Positions 1 through 7,406 of a stretch of 9,407 bases of DNA are shown in pieces (the stretch's first letter is position 1; each line of letters starts with the position of its first letter). The notes below the pieces were generated by a model. The model did not search any database, had not been told where the DNA came from, and was given only the letters and a program-made list of their open reading frames with translations. The translations under genes and the position numbers were made by a program. Origin of the DNA: an uncultured Veillonella sp. (GTDB lineage Bacteria > Bacillota > Negativicutes > Veillonellales > Veillonellaceae); the NCBI RefSeq assembly GCF_934190855.1, contig NZ_CAKPTN010000059.1, positions 1 to 9,407 of the forward strand. The letters are read 5' to 3'.

Positions 1-2102
1 ATTTGAGCTTCGATAATATCGCCTACAGCAAGCACATCAGATGGATGTTGACGGCTATTGCATAATTCACTACGATGCAAAAGACCATTCGTTTTAAGAC
101 CAAAGTCTACGAAGGCACCAAAGTCAACTACGTTATGAACTGTACCTTTTACCACAGTGCCGACCTTGATATCTTCGAGGCTTACTACATGTTTTCTCGT
201 AAGCGGTGCCGGTAAATCTTCACGAGGATCGCGACCTGGTTTTGCCAAAGCAGCTAGAATATCTCGTACAGTTGGTACCCCTGCATCAAGTTTTGCGGCC
301 ATTTTCTCCGCATCAACGAGCGGTAATTTCACTTGCAACGCTTCTAGTTGCGCTTTATCTTGTAAATCTTTTAAGGTAAATCCTAATTCACCAATGATGC
401 GTTCCGCCAATTCATAGGACTCAGGATGGACAGATGTATTGTCTAACGGATTTTTACCGTGTTGCAAGCGAAGGAAACCAGCACATTGTGTGAACGCTGC
501 GGGACCTAAACGAGGTACTTTCAACAATTCCTTACGACTTTTAAATACGCCATTCTCTTGACGGTACGCAACGATGTTTTTAGCCACCGTACTAGAGATA
601 CCTGCAATATGTTGTAAGATAGCTGGAGATGCTGTGTTAAGCTCTACCCCAACATGGTTTACTACAGTTTCAACTACTTGATCTAAGGTATGAGTCAATT
701 GTTTTTGGTTTACGTCATGTTGGTATTGACCTACGCCGATAGATTTAGGATCAATTTTAACAGATTCAGCCAATGGATCTTGTACACGGCGTGCAATGGA
801 TACGGCGCCGCGAATTGTTACGTCTAAATCTGGTAATTCATCGATAGCCAATTTAGAAGCAGAATATACAGATGCACCTGCTTCATTGGTGATGATATAG
901 TGGCAATCTAATTTTTCCTCTTCAATCATGGTAGATGCAAACTGCTCTGTTTCGTAAGATGCAGTACCATTACCAATGGATAAGAGGGTAACTTTGAACT
1001 TGCGGATTTTATCAGCCAATACCTTTTGTGCTTCCTTGCGAAGCTTTTCACTATTCGTTAAATAATAGGCACCGTAATCTAGTACATTACCTTGTTGGTC
1101 AATGATAGCCATCTTACAGCCTGTACGGTACCCAGGGTCAAGGCCCATAATGACATGTCCTGCCAAAGGTGGTTGTAACAATAGGTTTTTAAGGTTTACA
1201 CCAAACACCTTGATAGCTTGCTCGTCCGCGTTTTCAGTCAACTCATTGCGGATATCGCGCTCTAAAGCAGGGAAAATTAAACGTTTGTACGCATCTGCTA
1301 CAGCCGCTGCTTTATAATCTGCAAAGATAGACTTTGGATTTTTCTCTAACTTTTGCACCATGTACGCTACATATGTATCACCTGGTACTGTAAGGGCTAA
1401 TTTTAAGGCCCCTAATTTTTCACCGCGGTTAACCGCCAAGATGCGGTGAGACGGCATTTGACGAACAGGCTCAGCATATTCTGCATATTGCAAGAACTGT
1501 TGCTGTACCTCTTCATCACCAGTCAACTCAGCTTGAATAAAGCCTTCGTTCCACATCTTTTTACGCAAGTACGCACGGAAGTCTGCACTATCGCTAACGA
1601 TTTCCGCTACGATATCAGATGCACCTTGAATAGCATCCTCTGGTGTTGGCACCTCTTCCGTTACAAATTCTTTAGCAATCTCTAACGGATCACCAGAGGT
1701 AACCGTATCGTTAAGAATCATTTCTGCCAACGGCTCCAAGCCACGTTCACGAGCGATCATAGCGCGTGTGCGTTTCTTAGGTCGATACGGCAAATACAAA
1801 TCCTCTAATTCTTGAAGCTTTGTGGCAGCCTCTAAGGCTTTCATCAATTCGTCAGTCATCTTTTCTTGCTCTGTAATAGAGGCAATGATTTCTTGACGAC
1901 GTGTTTCCAAGTTGCGCAAATATTTAATGCGTTCTTCAATGATACGCAATTGCTCATCTTGTAATTCGCCTGTTACCTCTTTACGGTAACGCGCAATAAA
2001 TGGCACCGTATTGCCTTCGTCCAACAATTCTACGGCAGCTTGCACCTGCTTTGGCTTAACATTTAATTCACTGCCAATAATGGCAAACATTCTTTCACTC
2101 AT
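1..2102 (-). CDS. tex: Tex-family RNA-binding protein, C-terminus cut by window edge
   Basis: Seen: an uninterrupted minus-strand frame starts with ATG at 2102 and gives 700 codons before the left edge. The N-terminal helical Tex region (about residues 1-190) begins MSERMFAIIGSELNVKPKQV and contains the family-typical NTVPFIARYRKE. A YqgF/RNase H-like domain (about 315-440) starts with HVIMGLDPGYRTG. Helix-hairpin-helix repeats (about 485-560) include LQHIAGISSTVAKNIVAYR. An S1 RNA-binding domain (from about 648) carries GTVVKGTVHNVVDFGAFVDFG and is cut off. Tex proteins are usually about 720-780 residues, so only the end of S1 and the tail should be missing. Family knowledge: Tex binds nucleic acid and is tied to transcription and ribosome-associated processes; its exact biochemical role is poorly defined. 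The ATG overlaps the folA stop (ATGA), which indicates translational coupling in a thyA-folA-tex unit. Confidence 0.96.
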   Translation of the reverse strand, partial: MSERMFAIIGSELNVKPKQVQAAVELLDEGNTVPFIARYRKEVTGELQDEQLRIIEERIKYLRNLETRRQEIIASITEQEKMTDELMKALEAATKLQELEDLYLPYRPKKRTRAMIARERGLEPLAEMILNDTVTSGDPLEIAKEFVTEEVPTPEDAIQGASDIVAEIVSDSADFRAYLRKKMWNEGFIQAELTGDEEVQQQFLQYAEYAEPVRQMPSHRILAVNRGEKLGALKLALTVPGDTYVAYMVQKLEKNPKSIFADYKAAAVADAYKRLIFPALERDIRNELTENADEQAIKVFGVNLKNLLLQPPLAGHVIMGLDPGYRTGCKMAIIDQQGNVLDYGAYYLTNSEKLRKEAQKVLADKIRKFKVTLLSIGNGTASYETEQFASTMIEEEKLDCHYIITNEAGASVYSASKLAIDELPDLDVTIRGAVSIARRVQDPLAESVKIDPKSIGVGQYQHDVNQKQLTHTLDQVVETVVNHVGVELNTASPAILQHIAGISSTVAKNIVAYRQENGVFKSRKELLKVPRLGPAAFTQCAGFLRLQHGKNPLDNTSVHPESYELAERIIGELGFTLKDLQDKAQLEALQVKLPLVDAEKMAAKLDAGVPTVRDILAALAKPGRDPREDLPAPLTRKHVVSLEDIKVGTVVKGTVHNVVDFGAFVDFGLKTNGLLHRSELCNSRQHPSDVLAVGDIIEAQ

Positions 2103-2593
2103 TTAGATGCCTTTCTGCGATAGGTTACAAAACGATGAGGATACTTGTTCTTTTCATCCACTACGCCGTCTACTACGGATTCAATGGTGAAAGCCTCCTC
2201 TGGGAAATCAGGGAAAAATGCATCCCCTTCAAATTCATGGTCTACTTCTGTGATGTACATCGTATCCAAGTAAGGCAAGAAAGCCTCATATACTTGGGCA
2301 CCACCGATGACATAGGCCGCATCAAGAGCACGTGCTGCTTCTGTAGCCGCCTCAGGGCTATGGAAAACCGTAACCCCTTCAGGAGCGTCAAAGCCTTTAT
2401 CGCGGGTAATTACCCAATGCTCACGATTTGGCAACAAGAACGGCAAACTTTCAAAGGTCTTACGGCCCATAATGATGACATGACCTGTAGTTTTTTCTTT
2501 AAAGAATTTCAAATCATTCGGCAAGTGCCAAATCAAGGTATTATCTTTACCGATTACACGATTATGTGCTACGGCTACGATTAATGCTAACAT
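2099..2593 (-). CDS. folA: Dihydrofolate reductase
   Basis: Reduces dihydrofolate to tetrahydrofolate with NADPH in the cytosol, recycling the dihydrofolate made by the adjacent ThyA; it is the target of trimethoprim. The 164 residues are normal for a bacterial DHFR. Seen: N-terminal strand MLALIVAVAHNRVIG; catalytic acid Asp27 in WHLPNDLKFF; IMGRKTFESL (41-50) for NADPH binding; LPNR (54-57) with the folate-glutamate-binding Arg57; VIGGAQVY (95-102), the cofactor-binding glycine pair; and EFEGDAFFP near the C-terminus. Two departures: the residue before Trp22 is Ile21 where Pro is usual, and the usual GRP before LPxR is replaced by PFL (51-53). The ATG at 2593 has a good site (AAAGAGGG, 2605-2598) 4 bases upstream. 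It follows thyA by 129 bases of repeats, and its stop overlaps the tex start. Confidence 0.97.
   Translation of the reverse strand: MLALIVAVAHNRVIGKDNTLIWHLPNDLKFFKEKTTGHVIIMGRKTFESLPFLLPNREHWVITRDKGFDAPEGVTVFHSPEAATEAARALDAAYVIGGAQVYEAFLPYLDTMYITEVDHEFEGDAFFPDFPEEAFTIESVVDGVVDEKNKYPHRFVTYRRKASK
2110..2116 (-). promoter_or_regulatory. tex ribosome binding site inside folA
   Basis: AGAAAGG lies within the last codons of folA, 7 bases before the tex ATG (2102-2100). The start is supported by this site and by the ATGA overlap with the folA stop at 2101-2099. It is a modest Shine-Dalgarno sequence, so tex translation probably depends partly on ribosomes finishing folA. Confidence 0.65.
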
Positions 2594-2606
2594 ACTGCCC
2601 TCTTTC

Positions 2607-2740
2607 GATTCATACTATATGACAACAGTCATAAATGTAATACTATTTAGCAATTGTTATGAACACCCATATGGCAACAGCCATACATATTATGCTATTT
2701 AACAAGGGTCATGAATACTATGCTATACAGCAACAGTCAT
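2607..2740 (-). repeat. Five degenerate tandem repeats of the thyA 3' end, two forming covarying hairpins
   Basis: Read on the minus strand, five units follow head to tail: 2740-2713, 2712-2685, 2684-2661, 2660-2633 and 2632-2607 (28, 28, 24, 28 and 26 bases). The first unit is the end of thyA itself (codons for M-T-V-A-V, then TAG, then a spacer). The others echo it: ATGACCCTTGTTAAATAG, ATGGCTGTTGCCATATGG, ATAACAATTGCTAAATAG and ATGACTGTTGTCATATAG. They would read MTLVK-stop, MAVAIW, ITIAK-stop and MTVVI-stop. Units 3 and 5 also form matching dyads, TATGGCTGTTGCCATA (2685-2670) and TATGACTGTTGTCATA (2633-2618). These have the same TGTT loop, and the fourth stem pair is G-C in one and A-T in the other. 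No T-run follows the dyads, so they are not ordinary terminators. Origin by tandem duplication is inferred. Confidence 0.75.
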
Positions 2741-3514
2741 GGACAATTTACCTAAGTGCTCATACCCTTCTAATGTAACGTCCTCCGGCGTGAAATCGTA
2801 GAAGTCTTTTACCTCAGGATTCACAATGATTTTTGGAGCAGGCAACGCTTGATCACGGCGTGCTAATTGTTCACGCAATGCTTCTACATGGTTTTCATAC
2901 ACATGAGCATTGTTGATAACATGAGTAAATTTACCAGGTTTAAGGCCTGTTACTTGAGCAATCATGCATTGTAACGCTGCATATTGAGCCGTGTTAAATG
3001 GAACGCCAAGGCCCATATCGCCACTGCGTTGAATGAGCATACAGTTCAAATATCCGTCAGCTACATCCCATAATGTTTCATACGCACATGGTTGTAATGC
3101 CATATCATCTAAATCCTCAATGTTCCATAAGGTTACAATCATACGACGGCTATCTGGATCTTCTTTGATTGTTTTGATGAGATTATCTAATTGTTTGTAC
3201 TTTGCGATTTGATAACCATAAGCCTTACCAATGGTACCATCTTCGCGCATCCATTCGTCCCATACGTGTACATTCATTTCTTGTAATTTACGTACATCGT
3301 TGGATTGCATTTGCCAAATCCACAACAATTCTTTTACAGCCGTTTTGAAAGCTACAAATTTTGTAGTCAAAATGGGAAACTCCTCTTGCAAATCGAATTG
3401 CATGATTTGATGAGGTAATTTATATGTCGCAATGCCCGTACGATTTTGACCATATGTACCGTGTTCTAAAATATTTTCAATAATACCGAGGTATTGTGTA
3501 TCTGCTAGACTCAT
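2723..3514 (-). CDS. thyA: Thymidylate synthase (Bacillus ThyA-like subclass)
   Basis: Converts dUMP to dTMP using methylene-tetrahydrofolate, releasing dihydrofolate for the DHFR encoded next to it. The 263 residues match the usual ThyA length. Seen: Arg25 in QNRTG (phosphate binding); Glu62 in KELLWIW; Trp85 in VHVWDEW; Tyr99 in KAYGYQ; the SRR pair at 123-124; catalytic Cys143 in [10 protein letters not shown]; Arg163, Ser164 and Asp166 in QRSGDMGLG; Asn174 in VPFN; and His204/Tyr206 in HVYENH. The His that usually follows the catalytic Cys is Ala144. The [22 protein letters not shown] and [11 protein letters not shown] segments resemble, from memory, the B. subtilis ThyA/phage phi3T type more than the E. 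coli type. The ATG at 3514 has a strong AGGGGG site (3524-3519). The C-terminal MTVAV and stop form the first unit of the downstream repeat array. Confidence 0.97.
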   Translation of the reverse strand: MSLADTQYLGIIENILEHGTYGQNRTGIATYKLPHQIMQFDLQEEFPILTTKFVAFKTAVKELLWIWQMQSNDVRKLQEMNVHVWDEWMREDGTIGKAYGYQIAKYKQLDNLIKTIKEDPDSRRMIVTLWNIEDLDDMALQPCAYETLWDVADGYLNCMLIQRSGDMGLGVPFNTAQYAALQCMIAQVTGLKPGKFTHVINNAHVYENHVEALREQLARRDQALPAPKIIVNPEVKDFYDFTPEDVTLEGYEHLGKLSMTVAV

Positions 3515-3563
3515 ATATCCCCCTAAATCTATGTATACTAAGTCGAATAATACTAATATTCTA

Positions 3564-3613
3564 TCTTACAATATATAGTACTATCATACTAAAAAATACA
3601 TAGCACTACCATA
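3564..3613 (-). repeat. Imperfect 25-base tandem duplication upstream of thyA
   Basis: On the minus strand, 3613-3589 and 3588-3564 are adjacent units that begin TATGGTAGTGCTATGTATT and TATGATAGTACTATATATT. Sixteen of the first 19 positions match, with differences at every fifth position (5, 10 and 15, all G to A). The last six bases have diverged. The unit lies between the possible -10 and the thyA start, so it would be in the thyA leader. Low base complexity means chance similarity cannot be excluded. Confidence 0.4.
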
Positions 3614-3634
3614 TATGCAGTAAATTTTATATAC

Positions 3635-3640
3635 ATTATA
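3635..3640 (-). promoter_or_regulatory. Possible -10 element for thyA-folA-tex
   Basis: A perfect TATAAT on the minus strand within CGTATAATG. The upstream region shows no recognisable TTGACA-like hexamer and there is no TGn extension, so this is a weak call in very AT-rich DNA. Confidence 0.3.
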
Positions 3641-3723
3641 CGATGTTTATAAGCTAAAGCCTATGTACATAACCTGCACTATATCATTATTACTATAAAC
3701 TGTATCTGCACAGTAGATTGTAA

Positions 3724-5589
3724 CTATCCCTTATATTCTGCAATGGCCTGTAAAAAACTGAGGCCATATTTTTTCAATTTTGCCTCCCCTACGCCCTTAA
3801 CATTGCCAAACTCACCCAATGTGGTTGGTCGTAAATTAGCTAAGTCAATAAGCACAGTATCCGGGAAGATAAGATATGGTCGAAGGCCAGCCTCTTCAGC
3901 TAAGCGCTTACGATGTTGTCGTAAGTGTTCAAATAAACCACCGGATCCGGAACTAGATTTTCCTCGTGCCACAGTGGAGGTAGACCTACTAGTGCGAGAT
4001 GGTACAGACACATGTTGTCTGATTTCCTCTACCTCTTTATGCCCAGCGAGGACCTCCTCAGCACCAGCCGTCAAGGATAGCACAGGATACTTACCTGAAG
4101 AACTACGCAAGTAACCAGAGGCTACAAATTGTTGAATAAGGCCCTTAATCGATTTCTCGTCTACATTGCTCAGTAGACCAAAGACAGGCAATGCATCGTG
4201 TCCTGCCCGCATGATGCGATCAGTTCGCTCACCGCGCACGATAGAGGTAATCATAGAGGCCCCGTAGCGCTCATCAGTCCCCATAATGGCACGGAAGATA
4301 GCCTTCGCCTCTTTCGTTACATTGATCTTATCAGCGGAACCTTTACAGGAACTACAATTGTCACATGTGGTCCAGACGGTGCTTTCACCAAAATAGTTAA
4401 GCATATATTTACGTAAACAATTACTACAGAAGCAGTAGTCAATCATAGACTGCAACTTGCGAAGTTCCACCTCTTGTCGCTCAGGCGTCTCGATAGACTG
4501 TTCAATCAAATACTTGTGAACCTGTACATCCTGCCCACTATAGAGCAAGATGCATTCTGCAGGTGCTCCATCGCGACCTGCACGGCCCGCCTCTTGATAG
4601 TAAGACTCCATATTGCGCGGCATTTGGTAATGCAACACATAGCGCACATTACTCTTGTCGATGCCCATACCAAAGGCATTGGTTGCCACCATGACCTGCA
4701 GTTTATCATCAGCATAGGCGTTTTGCATCTCACGGCGCACCTCGTCGCTGAGCCCACCATGATAATGGCCTACCTTAATACCTGCACGGGTTAGATTTTC
4801 ATACACCCGATCTACATCCTTGCGCGTCGCACAATAGATAATACCATTTTCATTGGCGTGTTGACGAACGTAATGGACTACATAATCCATGCGTTTTGGT
4901 GTACGGATGACAGAGAATGATAAATTAGGCCGATCAAAGCCCGTTACATATACATTTGCTTTATCTAATCCTAATAGTTTTTTTATATCATTTTCTACAT
5001 ATTTCGTAGCCGTCGCTGTGAAAGCCCCTACGATAGGTCTCTTCGGCAGTGAGTTAAGCCACTCACCAATGAGCCGATAGGACGGTCTAAAGTCATGACC
5101 CCACTCGGAGATACAATGAGCCTCATCAACGATAACTTGAGCAATGGGCAACGCTCGCAGCACATTACAAAAGAAATTAGACCCTAGTCGCTCTGGTGCA
5201 ATATATAAGAGCTTAATCTTACCACTGCGCACCTCGTACATGGTTTTATTAAACTCCGCTTGAGTAAGGGTACTATTGATGAGTGCCGCCGGTATATTCT
5301 GCACTAATAGACCATCTACTTGGTCTTTCATAAGAGAAATGAGTGGCGAAAACACGATAGTAAGGCCCGGCTTGCAAAGTGCAGGAATCTGGAAGCAGAT
5401 AGACTTTCCTGCCCCTGTAGGCATGATGCCGATTACATCTTCATTACGTAATAAGGAGGCTATGGGAGCCTCTTGAGCCGGTCTAAAGGAGGTATACCCA
5501 AAGTAGGTTTCTAACATGCGCAGTGCTTGTTGTTTCGTCACAACTGGTTGTTTTAGGTTTTCTTGTTTTGTTGTCCCTTGTTGATCCAT
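3724..5589 (-). CDS. recQ: ATP-dependent DNA helicase RecQ
   Basis: A 3'-5' superfamily 2 DNA helicase acting in recombination and stalled-fork repair. The 621 residues are close to E. coli RecQ (about 609). Seen, in order: motif 0 FGYTSFRPAQ (30-39); Walker A PTGAGKS (57-63, with Ala where Gly is common); DEAH box and aromatic-rich loop DEAHCISEWGHDFRP (155-169); motif III TATAT (191-195); motif V ATNAFGMGIDK (302-312); motif VI QEAGRAGRDG (332-341); the RQC zinc site Cys391, Cys409, Cys412, Cys415; a winged-helix region (about 425-510); a Ser/Thr/Arg/Gly-rich linker (about 528-551); and a C-terminal HRDC domain (about 552-620) with PTTLGEFGNVKGVGEAKLKKYG-type helices. The ATG at 5589 has AGGAGGT (5600-5594) at ideal spacing. 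It is divergent from putP and upstream of thyA on the same strand. Confidence 0.97.
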   Translation of the reverse strand: MDQQGTTKQENLKQPVVTKQQALRMLETYFGYTSFRPAQEAPIASLLRNEDVIGIMPTGAGKSICFQIPALCKPGLTIVFSPLISLMKDQVDGLLVQNIPAALINSTLTQAEFNKTMYEVRSGKIKLLYIAPERLGSNFFCNVLRALPIAQVIVDEAHCISEWGHDFRPSYRLIGEWLNSLPKRPIVGAFTATATKYVENDIKKLLGLDKANVYVTGFDRPNLSFSVIRTPKRMDYVVHYVRQHANENGIIYCATRKDVDRVYENLTRAGIKVGHYHGGLSDEVRREMQNAYADDKLQVMVATNAFGMGIDKSNVRYVLHYQMPRNMESYYQEAGRAGRDGAPAECILLYSGQDVQVHKYLIEQSIETPERQEVELRKLQSMIDYCFCSNCLRKYMLNYFGESTVWTTCDNCSSCKGSADKINVTKEAKAIFRAIMGTDERYGASMITSIVRGERTDRIMRAGHDALPVFGLLSNVDEKSIKGLIQQFVASGYLRSSSGKYPVLSLTAGAEEVLAGHKEVEEIRQHVSVPSRTSRSTSTVARGKSSSGSGGLFEHLRQHRKRLAEEAGLRPYLIFPDTVLIDLANLRPTTLGEFGNVKGVGEAKLKKYGLSFLQAIAEYKG

Positions 5590-5626
5590 GAATACCTCCT
5601 TTCACCTTCTATTTTTTCATTCTATT

Positions 5627-5635
5627 ATTTTAACA
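5627..5635 (-). promoter_or_regulatory. Candidate extended -10 promoter for recQ
   Basis: Minus-strand TGTTAAAAT (5635-5627) fits the TGn-TAnAAT extended -10 pattern and sits about 38 bases before the recQ ATG, leaving a short leader that contains the ribosome site. There is no good -35 hexamer at 17 bases, so the call rests on the extended -10 and its position. Confidence 0.35.
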
Positions 5636-5775
5636 TATTTCGAGTATTTTCGGTTTATTAGTATATATGATTTATAGGTTAACCGTCTAATGCCCAAGAT
5701 GAAAGTATATGCTTAAAATTCGTATAGAAATCAATAAAATCTCACCAAATTTTTACACTCTAAAGTGCTAATATG

Positions 5776-5784
5776 TGATACAAT
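5776..5784 (+). promoter_or_regulatory. Candidate extended -10 promoter for putP
   Basis: TGATACAAT fits TGn plus a TATAAT-like hexamer (TACAAT at 5779-5784). Transcription would begin near 5791, about 50 bases before the ATG. A TTTACA lies further upstream, but at 21 bases it is too far to be a standard -35. A second TATAAT at 5795-5800 is an alternative without a good -35. The rest of the 253-base recQ-putP gap (5590-5842) shows only an 8-base palindrome GGTTAACC (5677-5684) inside a loose CGGTT/AACCG inverted pair, a possible but unsupported operator. Confidence 0.4.
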
Positions 5785-5823
5785 AAGAATTATTTATAAT
5801 ACTATAGAATGAAAATTTAACCT

Positions 5824-5831
5824 AAGGAGGT
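5824..5831 (+). promoter_or_regulatory. putP ribosome binding site with long spacer
   Basis: AAGGAGGT is a near-perfect Shine-Dalgarno sequence 11 bases before the ATG at 5843, slightly longer than the usual 5-9. No alternative in-frame start lies between them, and the N-terminus from this ATG matches the family, so the start stands. Confidence 0.75.
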
Positions 5832-5842
5832 CTTATATAGGC

Positions 5843-7330
5843 ATGACACAAGACAACTTAATGATTATTATCGCCTTTGCCTTATACCTAGGACTCATGA
5901 TGTATATTGGGGTCTACTATTATCGCAAATCGAACAGCATCGGTGATTACATCCTCGGTGGCCGACAACTAGGACCATGGATTACAGCTCTTAGTGCAGA
6001 GGCCTCAGATATGAGTGGTTGGATGCTCATGGGTGTGCCAGGTCTCGCATATACGACGGGTATCTCTGGTATGTGGATTGCTGTAGGCCTCACATTAGGC
6101 ACTTGGGCAAACTGGAAATTCGTTTCTAGACGCTTGCGTAATCATACAGAGGTAGCTAGTGACAGCCTTACCTTACCGGATTATTTGAAAAATCGTTTCC
6201 ACGATCAATCTCATTCGGTAGCTGTCATCTCGGCCCTATTCATCTTGATATTCTTCTTGATTTATACTTCATCGGGCTTCGTAGCAGGCGGTAAGTTATT
6301 CAACACCATCTTTGGTCTTGACTACACTGTATCCCTCTTCATCACCGCAGGCATCGTCGTATTTTACACCTTCCTCGGTGGCTTCCTCGCCGTATCTTGG
6401 ACAGACTGTATTCAAGGGGCATTAATGTTCTTTGCTATCTTAGCAGTACCGATTACAGCAGCTATGTTCATGGGCGGCCCTGTAGAAACGTTCCAACTCA
6501 TCCAACAGGAGTTCCCACAAGGTCTTAGCTTGTTTGGTAATCCATCTGATTGGTTCACTTGGGCTATCGGCTTAATCTCTGCCCTCGGTTGGGGCCTAGG
6601 TTACTTTGGTCAACCACATATCCTCGTAAGATTCATGGCTATCTCAGATGCGAAAGAGTTGAAAAAATCTACGAACATCGCCATGGTTTGGGTTATCTTA
6701 TCCCTTATGGCAGCTATCGCAGTAGGCCTCATCGGTCACGTATATATGTTACCAGATAAATTGGTAGGCACTGATGCGGAAACAGTATTCCTCATCATGA
6801 CAGAACGTCTCTTCACACCATTTGTAGCAGGTCTCATCTGGTCTGCAGTACTCGCAGCTATTATGAGTACTGCATCTGCACAATTGTTAGTAACAGCTTC
6901 CGCTATTGCTAATGACTTCTACGCCAATATCATTCATCCAAAAGCGAGTGATAAGGAATTAGTGCTCGTGAGCCGTATCGTAGTACTACTAGTTGCATTA
7001 GTAGCTATCTACATGGCAATGGATCCAGATAGCTACATCTTAACGATGGTAGCTTACGCATGGGCAGGCTTTGGTGCTGCCTTTGGTCCAGCTATCTTGT
7101 TCTCCTTATTCTGGAAACGCATGACACGTCACGGCTGTATCGCTGGTATCGTAGTTGGTGGTTTAACCGTACTCATTTGGAAACAATTTGAATTCCTTGG
7201 CCTTTATGAAATCGTGCCAGGCTTTATCTTCTCGTCCATCGCTATCTATGTAGTGAGTATCATGGGTAAATTACCTCCACGTCCAGTACTTAAGGACTAT
7301 AAAGAAGCGGAGAAAATGCACGTTCTATAA
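5843..7330 (+). CDS. putP: Sodium/proline symporter (PutP, SSS family)
   Basis: An inner-membrane carrier that takes up L-proline together with sodium, for use as nutrient or osmoprotectant. Its 495 residues (E. coli PutP is 502) are strongly hydrophobic, and about 13 membrane helices are expected for the family. Seen: DYILGGRQLGPWITALSAEA (35-54) leading into SDMSGWMLMG, which holds the equivalents of E. coli Asp55 and the Ser57-Gly58-Trp59 substrate site (here Asp56, Ser58, Gly59, Trp60); Tyr141 in LIYTSSGFVAGG (E. coli Tyr140); GWGLGYFGQPHILVRFMAI (249-267); and MSTASAQLLV (341-350) with Ser342/Thr343, matching the sodium ligands Ser340/Thr341. Glu53 stands where E. coli PutP has Gly. The C-terminal tail is short and charged. 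Proline is the best guess for substrate, because the proline-contact residues are kept, but other SSS substrates cannot be excluded. No proline catabolism gene is in view. Confidence 0.93.
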   Translation: MTQDNLMIIIAFALYLGLMMYIGVYYYRKSNSIGDYILGGRQLGPWITALSAEASDMSGWMLMGVPGLAYTTGISGMWIAVGLTLGTWANWKFVSRRLRNHTEVASDSLTLPDYLKNRFHDQSHSVAVISALFILIFFLIYTSSGFVAGGKLFNTIFGLDYTVSLFITAGIVVFYTFLGGFLAVSWTDCIQGALMFFAILAVPITAAMFMGGPVETFQLIQQEFPQGLSLFGNPSDWFTWAIGLISALGWGLGYFGQPHILVRFMAISDAKELKKSTNIAMVWVILSLMAAIAVGLIGHVYMLPDKLVGTDAETVFLIMTERLFTPFVAGLIWSAVLAAIMSTASAQLLVTASAIANDFYANIIHPKASDKELVLVSRIVVLLVALVAIYMAMDPDSYILTMVAYAWAGFGAAFGPAILFSLFWKRMTRHGCIAGIVVGGLTVLIWKQFEFLGLYEIVPGFIFSSIAIYVVSIMGKLPPRPVLKDYKEAEKMHVL

Positions 7331-7406
7331 AATGAGCACTACATGTTTTCGAAAATAAATACTGCACAAAAAACAAGTACTGTATTTTCTACAAAATAGA
7401 ATACAT

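Larger units (their letters stand above)
3515..3723. other. AT-rich gap between recQ and thyA
   Basis: These 209 bases contain no plausible gene. Close to thyA is its AGGGGG ribosome site. A TATAAT on the minus strand (3640-3635) could be the thyA -10 element, about 120 bases before the start, but no good -35 stands 16-18 bases upstream. A two-unit tandem repeat lies at 3564-3613. Just past the recQ stop, ACTGT/ACAGT (3699-3703 and 3710-3714) could pair in a 5-bp hairpin without a T-run. I see no convincing recQ terminator, so recQ readthrough into thyA is possible. Confidence 0.6.

Noticed and set aside
157..417. Plus-strand frames opposite tex (also 1102-1317 and 1446-1685)
   Set aside because: They are shadows of tex, which is open and conserved across the whole interval.
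2135..2584. 149-codon plus-strand open frame opposite folA
   Set aside because: It is the antisense shadow of a well-conserved DHFR gene, with no ribosome site and no family resemblance.
2661..2712. Tiny peptides encoded by the repeat units (MTLVK-type)
   Set aside because: They are 5-13 codons without ribosome sites and look like relics of the thyA end rather than genes.
3699..3714. Hairpin after recQ as a terminator
   Set aside because: The stem is only 5 bp and has no T-run.
3743..4114. Open frames on the plus strand opposite recQ (also 4198-4416, 4474-4794, 4889-5080, 5276-5476) and a second minus-strand frame 4506-4760
   Set aside because: All lie within the recQ coding sequence in other frames, lack ribosome sites and have unlikely protein composition.
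5590..5842. Riboswitch or attenuator upstream of putP
   Set aside because: The likely leader is only about 50 bases and shows no stable hairpin; only a short GGTTAACC palindrome was seen.
6550..6759. Second plus-strand frame inside putP
   Set aside because: Out-of-frame shadow of the membrane protein with no start signal.
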